DNA of 8,468 nt, taken from the NCBI GenBank assembly GCA_017421885.1, contig JAFOHJ010000116.1:1-8468 (forward strand). Reading direction: 5' to 3'. A program made the translations under genes and the position numbers. Origin of the DNA: Clostridia bacterium (GTDB lineage: Bacteria; Bacillota_A; Clostridia; Oscillospirales; Butyricicoccaceae). Numbering within the stretch: the stretch's first letter is position 1; each line of letters opens with the position of its first letter. The notes below the pieces were generated by a model. The model was not told the origin of the DNA. It did not search any database and saw only the letters and a list, made by a program, of their open reading frames with translations. This document shows positions 1 through 4,847 of the stretch, piece after piece.

Positions 1-1091
1 CCCTTGCCGCAAATATCAAGCAGGCCGAAATATTCTCCCGACTTCTCGGCAGGGATGATCTTGGTGAAGTAGGATCTCGAGAGGGCCTGAATGCCTCCCT
101 GGAACATGCCTACACATACAGCGAGGATCCAGAACTGAGTCTGATTATCGAGGAACATTGCATATACCGCAATGCAGAAATACGCAATGATGCAGCAGGT
201 GATAATGCTCTCGGCCTTATACTTCTTGGCAAGGCGGCCGAAAAGGATTGCGAAGGGAAAGGCTACGACCTGTGTTACCAGCAAGGCCAACAGCAGGCCT
301 GTGGAATCGAGTCCGAGAGCCGAACCATATGCTGTAGCCATGTCGATAACAGTATATACGCCATCGATATAGAAGAAGAAGGCCAGCAGGAAGATAAAGA
401 TCTTCTTATTCTTGCGTGCGCTCTTAAGTGTATTGCCTATGCGGCCCCAGCTTGCGGCAAAGACGTGCTCGGGACGCTCGATATAATTCTTCTGCTCATA
501 AACCTTCATAAGAGGCATAGTCATGCCCACCCACCATGCGGCAATAATGATAAAGGAGATCATCATTGCAGTTTCCATGGTCAGGCCGATAGAACCGGCA
601 CCGAGAACGAGAACAAGACAGAGAACAAAGGGAACACAGCTGCCGATATAACCCCAGGCATATCCATTAGAAGAAACGCTGTCTACACGGTCGGGTGTGG
701 TGATGTCGGGCAGCATTGCATCATAAAATACATTTGCCGAGGAATAACCGACCTTGGCGATAACGAAAATGATAAGGAATATCAGCCACTGCTTGGCAAA
801 GCCGAGGGCAAGACAGCCGATGGAACCTACGGCAAGAGCTGTAAGGAAGATAGGCTTTTTAAATCCTTTGGTGTCGGCCAATGTGCCGAATACGGGGCCG
901 ATAAATGCAACACAAAGGGTGGATATCGAGGCAGCATAGCCCCAATATGCAAGATATTCGACCGAAGTCAGTCCGCCGCTCTCGGCGAGATAATTGAAAT
1001 AGATCGGCATGATGGTGGCGATCAGCAGAGTGAATGCCGAGTTGCCCACATCATAGAGGATCCAGCTTTTTTCAGCTTTGGTAAACTTCAT
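1..1091 (-). CDS. UMF1-family (Atg22-like) MFS transporter, C-terminus cut by window edge
   Basis: Probable cytoplasmic-membrane transporter of the major facilitator superfamily, UMF1/Atg22-like group; the substrate is unknown. The reading frame gives 363 residues with no stop before the left edge; the family is usually a little over 400, so about 11 of 12 helices should be here. It opens MKFTKAEKSWILYDVGNSAF. MFS motif A is GTLADTKGFKKP (residues 69-80). Family hallmarks are YDAMLPDI (123-130), SSNGYAWGYIGS (140-151) and QGGIQALSRSYF (331-342), the last followed by IIPAEKSGEYFG. Hydrophobic spans alternate with charged loops; the longest loop, about 197-229, is lysine/arginine-rich, as in the central cytoplasmic loop of MFS proteins. 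The start follows AAGGAG with 7-nt spacing, and that site lies inside the last codons of the upstream phospholipase-like gene, 2 bp away. The two are therefore very likely co-transcribed and translationally coupled. Family is confident; cargo is not known. Confidence 0.9.
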   Translation of the reverse strand, partial: MKFTKAEKSWILYDVGNSAFTLLIATIMPIYFNYLAESGGLTSVEYLAYWGYAASISTLCVAFIGPVFGTLADTKGFKKPIFLTALAVGSIGCLALGFAKQWLIFLIIFVIAKVGYSSANVFYDAMLPDITTPDRVDSVSSNGYAWGYIGSCVPFVLCLVLVLGAGSIGLTMETAMMISFIIIAAWWVGMTMPLMKVYEQKNYIERPEHVFAASWGRIGNTLKSARKNKKIFIFLLAFFFYIDGVYTVIDMATAYGSALGLDSTGLLLALLVTQVVAFPFAILFGRLAKKYKAESIITCCIIAYFCIAVYAMFLDNQTQFWILAVCVGMFQGGIQALSRSYFTKIIPAEKSGEYFGLLDICGK

Positions 1092-1093
1092 AA

Positions 1094-1906
1094 TTATTCT
1101 CCTTCCGGCAGTGCCGACTCGAAGTTATACTCAAAAGTATCCTCAAGCAGCTCCTCGCCTGCAAGATATTTTATAAATCCTTCCGCCAGCCTGACCGCAA
1201 GAGGAACAGCTTCGGCATATTTTGCCATAAGATCGGCTGTGCTGCGGTTGCAGCTTGGGTTGGGTCTATAGTTGACCACCATTCCCTGCTTGCTTTTATA
1301 TGCCCCTGCCATAAACAGACCGGCATATACGATCCCTCTTTTGATGGGCGAAGGCGCCAGCAGAAGATCGTTATAGAAAACAAAATCCTTCATTGCCTTG
1401 CGTGCCTCCGTAGGCGAAATGCCGTCATAGAAGGGCGCAATAACGGCAGCATTGGCGCTTGATGGAACGATATGATCGGTGAGCCTTTTCCTAACCGGGT
1501 CATATCCATCATGCACCAGCATCTCGCGGTCAAACTCTACCTCTATCTCGGCATGTGTGATACCGGTCTCAGCCTCATACTCGCCGACATAACCGTGACA
1601 CATGACATCAAGAGCAAAATGGCAGATGACTCCAAGGGTATATGCGAGATAGGGCTCGCCGTTGGGCATCCTCCTGATAACATCGGCAGCTTTTTCGAAA
1701 AACTCCCTGCCGCTGCGCGTATGGAGGACATTTCCCAGCTTTGCCACCCTGTTAGGGATCATTGCATTGTAATAGAACAGAATATCCGGGCCGTGAAGGC
1801 CTGCATTGTAGAGCTCGGAATATTTCTCAACGGATCTGAGAGCTTTTCCCGAAAGATGTTCTCTGACTTCCTGTCCTAATCTGTAATGAGCATATGTAGA
1901 AGGCAT
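1094..1906 (-). CDS. Zinc-dependent phospholipase C-fold protein
   Basis: A 270-residue protein of the zinc-dependent phospholipase C family (PF00882 type). Candidate metal ligands occur in the expected order: H7 (TYAHY), H38-G-P-D41, H62 (LHT), H96-x3-D100 (ICHFALD), H104 and H118-x3-E122 (GITHAEIEVEFD). From memory, HxxxD and HxxxE match H118/D122 and H142/E146 of Bacillus cereus PLC. There is no signal peptide, so the N-terminal Trp that completes the trinuclear site in secreted PLCs cannot be present. It is probably a cytoplasmic member of the clostridial subgroup usually left as hypothetical, and phospholipid hydrolysis is unproven. The start is supported by GGAGGA (1913-1918) six bases upstream. 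A sigma-A-like promoter lies at 1948-1976. It is the first gene of an operon with the UMF1 transporter, which starts 2 bp after its stop codon. Confidence 0.82.
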   Translation of the reverse strand: MPSTYAHYRLGQEVREHLSGKALRSVEKYSELYNAGLHGPDILFYYNAMIPNRVAKLGNVLHTRSGREFFEKAADVIRRMPNGEPYLAYTLGVICHFALDVMCHGYVGEYEAETGITHAEIEVEFDREMLVHDGYDPVRKRLTDHIVPSSANAAVIAPFYDGISPTEARKAMKDFVFYNDLLLAPSPIKRGIVYAGLFMAGAYKSKQGMVVNYRPNPSCNRSTADLMAKYAEAVPLAVRLAEGFIKYLAGEELLEDTFEYNFESALPEGE

Positions 1907-1947
1907 TTTATTTCCTCCGCGGGGTTAAATGGTTGGTCCTTGATTTG

Positions 1948-1976
1948 ATGATAATATATCTTCAGCTATTTTTCAA
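1948..1976 (-). promoter_or_regulatory. Putative sigma-A promoter for the phospholipase-UMF1 operon
   Basis: On the minus strand TTGAAA (1971-1976) is followed after exactly 17 bases by TATCAT (1948-1953). Transcription would start near 1941, giving a leader of about 35 nt with the GGAGGA ribosome binding site. The flanks are AT-rich. No operator-like palindrome overlaps it. Confidence 0.55.
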
Positions 1977-2011
1977 GATAAATCATTAGTTTATCTAAGT
2001 TTTTTGTTTGC

Positions 2012-2085
2012 ACCGCCATTCTTCCGATGGCGGTTCACCTCATCCACCATCGTTCGATGGTCCCCCTTCCCCATCAAGGGGAAGG
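2012..2085. repeat. Triple-hairpin intergenic repeat (REP/MITE-like)
   Basis: Three perfect inverted repeats sit almost end to end. The first is an 8-bp stem ACCGCCAT/ATGGCGGT (2012-2019 with 2027-2034). The second is a 7-bp stem ACCATCG/CGATGGT with a TT loop (2046-2061). The third is an 8-bp stem CCTTCCCC/GGGGAAGG with a 5-nt loop (2065-2072 with 2078-2085). The wording TCATCC...CCTTCCCC...GGGGAAGGC resembles a dispersed intergenic repeat I recall from clostridial gut genomes; that link is from memory. No U-run follows on the minus strand, so it is not a typical terminator. Confidence 0.65.
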
Positions 2086-2116
2086 CTTTAGTACTATAAC
2101 GGGTATAATTGATTCT

Positions 2117-2177
2117 TTATTTAATATATTCTGCCATTTTCTTAATTGTCTCACCGATTAAGCGATACGTTGTCCAT
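2117..2177 (-). pseudogene. Remnant 3' end of a GNAT acetyltransferase gene
   Basis: These 61 bp copy the end of the neighbouring intact GNAT gene (2311-2371), stop codon included, with 52 of 61 bases identical by hand count; the inner 47 bp (2131-2177) match at 44. In the gene's frame it reads WTTYRLIGETIKKMAEYIK and stops, against WTTYRLTGETLKKMAEKAK in the intact protein. Length to the stop is the same and the changes are mild (T to I, L to I), so this descends from a translated paralogue or an old duplication and not from chance. Upstream the similarity fades, apart from a possible KSxGA match (KSKGA against KSMGA); the acetyl-CoA-binding part is absent. An ATG at 2264-2266 opens a 49-codon frame into the remnant, but it has no convincing ribosome binding site. 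Confidence 0.7.
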
Positions 2178-2231
2178 GTTCCCCACAAAATCTCCGATTT
2201 TTCGAGGGCCCCTTTTGATTTTATAGATTTA

Positions 2232-2279
2232 CGGCAAGTGAATTGCCGCAAATGCTGCGCCGCCATTCTACCGGCGGCG
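2232..2279. repeat. Two-hairpin repeat between the GNAT gene and its remnant
   Basis: There are two perfect inverted repeats: CGGCAA/TTGCCG (2232-2237 with 2243-2248, loop GTGAA) and CGCCGCC/GGCGGCG (2258-2264 with 2273-2279, 8-nt loop). The second resembles the first hairpin of the 2012-2085 repeat: both read GC-A/G-CCGCCATTCT before the loop, and the stems differ by paired changes (ACCGCCAT/ATGGCGGT against GCCGCC/GGCGGC). This suggests one repeat family in two diverged copies. Neither hairpin has a U-tract on the minus strand. Confidence 0.5.
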
Positions 2280-2310
2280 AACACCGAATGGACCGGCAGA
2301 TATTTCTGCT

Positions 2311-2799
2311 TTATTTTGCTTTCTCTGCCATTTTCTTAAGTGTCTCACCGGTTAAGCGATACGTCGTCCATTCGGTGAGGCCCTCAGCTCCCATAGACTT
2401 ATAAAAATCGATGGAAGGCTGATTCCAGTCGAGACAATACCATTCAAGTCTGCCGCAGCCGCGCTCGACGGCAATTGCAGCCAGCTTTGCAAGCAGAGCC
2501 TTGCCAATACCCTGACCTCTGTATTCAGGCAGCACAAAAAGGTCTTCGAGCCATATGCCTGCGCGGCCGAGGAAAGTAGAGAAATTATAGCAGAAGAGGG
2601 CAAAGCCTACTTCAGTGCCTTCTTTCACGCAGAAAATGACCTCTGCCTTCTTCTGTGTGAATATCCATTCACGAAGAAGCTCTTCGGTAGCCACTACCTG
2701 ATCGGACATTTTTTCATACTCGGCAAGACGGTGGATAAAATCCAGAATTATACCGCAGTCTTTTTCTTCGGCAAAACGGAAGGATATATTTTCTTTCAT
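2311..2799 (-). CDS. GNAT N-acetyltransferase, diamine/thialysine (SSAT-like) type
   Basis: A 162-residue GNAT-fold enzyme that transfers acetyl from acetyl-CoA to an amine. Motif A is LEDLFVLPEYRGQGIGKALL (84-103) with the RGQGIG pyrophosphate-binding loop (94-99). It is followed by W125-N126-Q-P-S-I-D-F-Y133-K-S-M-G-A, which closely matches spermidine/spermine acetyltransferase (WNEPSINFYKRRGA). E85 and Y133 align with the catalytic E92 and Y140 of human SSAT, as I recall them. A cytoplasmic diamine, polyamine or lysine-analogue acetyltransferase is likely; the exact substrate is open. I chose the start at 2799 (MKENISFRF) because AAAGGAG (2807-2813) sits 7 nt upstream. A start 14 codons further up is possible but has no ribosome binding site and overlaps the -10 box. 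It appears monocistronic, with its own promoter. A decayed copy of its last 19 codons lies about 190 bp downstream. Confidence 0.9.
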   Translation of the reverse strand: MKENISFRFAEEKDCGIILDFIHRLAEYEKMSDQVVATEELLREWIFTQKKAEVIFCVKEGTEVGFALFCYNFSTFLGRAGIWLEDLFVLPEYRGQGIGKALLAKLAAIAVERGCGRLEWYCLDWNQPSIDFYKSMGAEGLTEWTTYRLTGETLKKMAEKAK

Positions 2800-2829
2800 T
2801 GTTATGCTCCTTTGCAGAAATATAAATGT

Positions 2830-2835
2830 ATTATA
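2830..2835 (-). promoter_or_regulatory. -10 box of the GNAT promoter
   Basis: A consensus TATAAT (minus strand) lies 31 bp before the GNAT start. Transcription would begin near 2823, giving a short leader with AAAGGAG. The -35 region at 17-bp spacing falls in the T-tract and 3' arm of the proS terminator and reads TTCCTC, a poor match. The promoter is therefore probably weak or activator-dependent. Confidence 0.5.
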
Positions 2836-2845
2836 CTCCAAACAT

Positions 2846-2877
2846 AAAAAAAGAGGAAGACCACGGTCTTCCTCTTT
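2846..2877 (-). terminator. Intrinsic terminator of proS
   Basis: A perfect 13-bp stem (2850-2862 with 2865-2877, centre AC, so in practice a tetraloop) is followed on the minus strand by seven consecutive T (2846-2852, the last three also pairing in the stem). It begins 35 bp after the proS stop codon. This is a textbook Rho-independent terminator. Confidence 0.92.
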
Positions 2878-2912
2878 GTATTTTTGTTGCGCTGTTTACG
2901 CAACCAGTTATC

Positions 2913-4352
2913 TTAGTATGCGATGCCAAAGACGACCATCTTCTTTGCAGGCTTGCCACAGCAGGCGCAGACGTCGCTGATGTGCTCCTGCTCGAAGGGC
3001 ATGCAGCGCGAAGGCATACCGGTCTTCTCCTTGATCTCGAGCTCGCAGCTCTCCTCGCCACACCACATAGCCTTGACGAACTTGGGCTTATCGGCAATGG
3101 CAGCCTTCATCTCGTCGAGATTTGTAGCTGTTACGATGTTGCTGTCGAGGTTGTCCTTAGCCTTCTTATAGATAGCCTGAGCAAATGCCTCGAGCATTTC
3201 GGGAATAGCTGTGTTAAGCTGGTCGAGGTCGACAAATGTCTTCTCGCGGTTGTCGCGGCGTACGAGTACGCAGCTGTTCTTCTCGATATCTCTGGGGCCG
3301 ATCTCGAGACGTACGGGAACACCCTTCATCTCATACTCGGCATACTTCCAGCCGGGGCTCTGATCGGAATCATCCAGCTTTACGCGGATGCCGGCAGCCT
3401 TGAGCTGTGCAGCGATCTCGCGTGCCTTGTCGAGAACGCCGGGCTTATGCATTGCAACAGGAACGATGACGACCTGAATGGGCGCTACTGCAGGAGGCAG
3501 AACGAGGCCCGAATTGTCGCCGTGTGTCATGATGATACCGCCGATCAGACGTGTGGAGATGCCCCACGATGTCTGCCAGGGGAAGGACAGCTTGTTGTTC
3601 TTATCGGCAAACTGAACACCGAATGCGCGGGAGAAACCGTCGCCGAAGAAGTGGGATGTACCGCTCTGCAGAGCCTTGCCATCGTGCATCATAGCCTCGA
3701 TGGTGTATGTATCGAGAGCGCCTGCAAACTTCTCCTTGTCGGTCTTGCGACCCTTGAGTACAGGCATGCAGAGATAGTCGCGGCAGAGTGTCTCGTAAGC
3801 ATCAAGCTGCTGGAGTGTCTCAGCCTCGGCCTCTTCCTTTGTAGCATGGATGGTGTGACCCTCCTGCCACCAGAACTCACGTGTACGGAGGAAGGGACGT
3901 GTTGTCTTTTCCCATCTTACAACGCTGCACCACTGGTTATACAGCTTGGGCAGGTCTCTCCAGGACTGGACAATGTGTGCGAAATGGTCGCAGAACAGTG
4001 TCTCGGATGTAGGACGGACGCAGAGGCGCTCTTCGAGCTTCTCGCTGCCGCCGTGTGTGACCCATGCAACTTCGGGAGCAAAACCTTCAACATGGTCCTT
4101 CTCCTTCTGAAGCAGGGATTCGGGGATAAACATAGGCATAGCCACGTTCTCGTGACCTGTTTCCTTGATCATGCCATCAAAAATGCGCTGGATATTTTCC
4201 CAGATAGCATAGCCGTAAGGTCTGAGGATCGTGCAGCCCTTAACGCTGGAATAATCGACCAGCTCAGCCTTCTTGACGATATCGGTGTACCACTGAGCGA
4301 AATCGTCCTCCATAGAGGTGATCGCCGACACCAGCTTCTTGTCGTCAGCCAT
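2913..4352 (-). CDS. proS: Prolyl-tRNA synthetase, class II, eukaryote/archaeal-like
   Basis: Cytoplasmic enzyme that activates proline with ATP and charges tRNA-Pro. The 479 residues match the short eukaryote-like ProRS form (about 480) and not the roughly 570-residue bacterial form with an inserted editing domain; no such insertion is present. Visible signatures are the proline-binding RPTSETLF, motif 2 with [14 protein letters not shown], motif 3 around [16 protein letters not shown], an anticodon-binding domain starting about [10 protein letters not shown], and a C-terminal zinc domain with C431, C436, C462 and C465. It ends in a free tyrosine (FGIAY), a trait of this subfamily. The start is set by GAGGT (4361-4365), 8 nt upstream. 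It lies between the secG hairpin and its own terminator, so is probably monocistronic. The 88-bp upstream gap has no room for a T-box leader, which often controls synthetase genes in Bacillota. Confidence 0.97.
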   Translation of the reverse strand: MADDKKLVSAITSMEDDFAQWYTDIVKKAELVDYSSVKGCTILRPYGYAIWENIQRIFDGMIKETGHENVAMPMFIPESLLQKEKDHVEGFAPEVAWVTHGGSEKLEERLCVRPTSETLFCDHFAHIVQSWRDLPKLYNQWCSVVRWEKTTRPFLRTREFWWQEGHTIHATKEEAEAETLQQLDAYETLCRDYLCMPVLKGRKTDKEKFAGALDTYTIEAMMHDGKALQSGTSHFFGDGFSRAFGVQFADKNNKLSFPWQTSWGISTRLIGGIIMTHGDNSGLVLPPAVAPIQVVIVPVAMHKPGVLDKAREIAAQLKAAGIRVKLDDSDQSPGWKYAEYEMKGVPVRLEIGPRDIEKNSCVLVRRDNREKTFVDLDQLNTAIPEMLEAFAQAIYKKAKDNLDSNIVTATNLDEMKAAIADKPKFVKAMWCGEESCELEIKEKTGMPSRCMPFEQEHISDVCACCGKPAKKMVVFGIAY

Positions 4353-4369
4353 AGTGTTTTACCTCACTT

Positions 4370-4400
4370 ATCTTAAAAATAGAATTGATATAATAGTCAA
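4370..4400 (-). promoter_or_regulatory. Possible proS promoter
   Basis: TTGACT (4395-4400) directly abuts the base of the secG terminator hairpin. TAAGAT (4370-4375) follows after 19 bp, longer than the ideal 17. It is the only promoter-like pair in the 88-bp gap. A -10 at another position, or read-through from secG, cannot be excluded. Confidence 0.3.
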
Positions 4401-4428
4401 ATAGGCGGCATTATAAAATGCCGCCTAT
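4401..4428 (-). terminator. Hairpin after secG, probable terminator
   Basis: A perfect 12-bp stem (4401-4412 with 4417-4428, loop ATAA) begins 12 bp after the secG stop. The minus-strand 3' flank is T-rich (TTTGACTATTATAT) but lacks a solid T-run. Termination may therefore be incomplete, with some read-through into proS. Confidence 0.65.
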
Positions 4429-4440
4429 AAGTTCACTTGA

Positions 4441-4674
4441 TTAGAATATTGCCAGAACCGCTGTCAGCAGCAGGAATGCGCCGGCCGAATACTGTGTGAC
4501 CTTCTCGAGCTTAGCGTCCATGGAACGAGCCATGTTCTTGCCGAAGAATGTCTCTGCAGCGCCTGCGGACTCGCCCATACGGCCCTTGCCCGACTGCATC
4601 AGTACAGAACCGATGAGAGCGATGCAAACGACAACGTGAACGACAGTAATGACCAATCTTAATGTCTCACCCAT
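4441..4674 (-). CDS. secG: Preprotein translocase subunit SecG
   Basis: Small membrane subunit of the SecYEG export channel, which stimulates SecA-driven translocation. The 77 residues show the family layout: a first membrane segment (about 4-25, LRLVITVVHVVVCIALIGSV), the conserved LMQSGKGRMGESAGAAETFFG loop, then LEKVTQYSAGAFLLLTAVLAIF as the second segment at the C-terminus. The start at 4674 is supported by GGAGG (4682-4686), 7 nt upstream. The frame stays open further upstream but runs through the predicted promoter and has no better start. In many Bacillota secG precedes rnr and smpB; here it is followed by proS, and neither rnr nor smpB is in the window. It has its own promoter (4727-4755) and 3' hairpin. 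Confidence 0.96.
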   Translation of the reverse strand: MGETLRLVITVVHVVVCIALIGSVLMQSGKGRMGESAGAAETFFGKNMARSMDAKLEKVTQYSAGAFLLLTAVLAIF

Positions 4675-4689
4675 GAGATAACCTCCGTT

Positions 4690-4705
4690 TATATGCGTGC
4701 ATATA
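4690..4705. repeat. Short palindrome in the secG leader
   Basis: TATATGC-GT-GCATATA is a 7-bp perfect inverted repeat just upstream of the secG ribosome binding site (its right-hand edge, in genome coordinates, is 15 bp before the predicted -10). It could be an operator or a small leader hairpin, or chance in AT-rich DNA. No regulator in the window points to a role. Confidence 0.3.
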
Positions 4706-4726
4706 CTTGCAAAATCAGCAACATAT

Positions 4727-4755
4727 ATTCTAGCACATAAACTTTCCTTTGGCAA
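4727..4755 (-). promoter_or_regulatory. Sigma-A promoter of secG, extended -10
   Basis: TTGCCA (4750-4755) is followed after exactly 17 bases by TAGAAT (4727-4732), which is preceded by TG one base away (TGCTAGAAT), an extended -10. Each hexamer differs from consensus at one position. Transcription would start near 4720, giving a leader of about 46 nt. This is the best promoter in the window. Confidence 0.72.
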
Positions 4756-4783
4756 GGATAATTTTATGTAAATGGCCTATCTT

Positions 4784-4824
4784 AAAACCAAAAACGCAGC
4801 CTCCGGAGGTTTTCCGGAGGCTGC
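4784..4824 (-). terminator. Intrinsic terminator of the S9 peptidase pair
   Basis: A 12-bp perfect GC-rich stem (4796-4807 with 4813-4824, 5-nt loop) lies 23 bp after the S9 stop. It is followed on the minus strand by GTTTTTGGTTTT. It closes the peptidase transcription unit and separates it from secG. Confidence 0.9.
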
Positions 4825-4847
4825 AGCCTTTTATTTATAAGATTTTC

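Larger units (their letters stand above)
1907..2310. other. 404-bp intergenic region with repeats and gene debris
   Basis: This is the only gap over 300 bp. From left to right it holds the ribosome binding site and promoter of the phospholipase-like gene (1913-1976), a run of three hairpins (2012-2085), a decayed GNAT 3' end (2117-2177), an unassigned AT-rich stretch (2178-2231), two more hairpins (2232-2279) and the trailer of the GNAT gene. No hairpin here is followed by a clear U-tract on the minus strand, so no canonical terminator for the GNAT gene can be named. I see no tRNA-like or riboswitch-like fold. Confidence 0.7.

Noticed and set aside
465..1271. A 268-codon plus-strand open frame over the UMF1 transporter
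   Set aside because: It is antisense to a transporter frame with clear MFS and UMF1 motifs. The translation is low in hydrophobic structure and crosses from one real gene into the next in mismatched frames.
2065..2085. The CCTTCCCC/GGGGAAGG hairpin as a terminator
   Set aside because: No U-run follows on the minus strand and only CTTT follows on the plus strand, where there is no gene. It fits a repeat element better.
1907..2310. A CRISPR array, tRNA, riboswitch or integrase-bearing element in the gap
   Set aside because: There are no regularly spaced repeats, no cloverleaf-like pattern, no recognisable aptamer and no coding capacity for a recombinase.
2800..2841. A longer GNAT start 14 codons upstream
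   Set aside because: It would overlap the TATAAT box and has no ribosome binding site, while the inner ATG has AAAGGAG at good spacing.
2826..4376. A 516-codon plus-strand open frame across all of proS
   Set aside because: It is codon-aligned with proS on the opposite strand. It exists because proS avoids TTA, CTA and TCA codons, whose complements are stops. The translation is leucine/alanine/cysteine-rich with no recognisable domain, whereas proS has full motifs.
4675..4755. A longer SecG start at 4755
   Set aside because: The extra 27 residues are unlike SecG and would be encoded by the predicted promoter and leader; the inner start has GGAGG at 7 nt.
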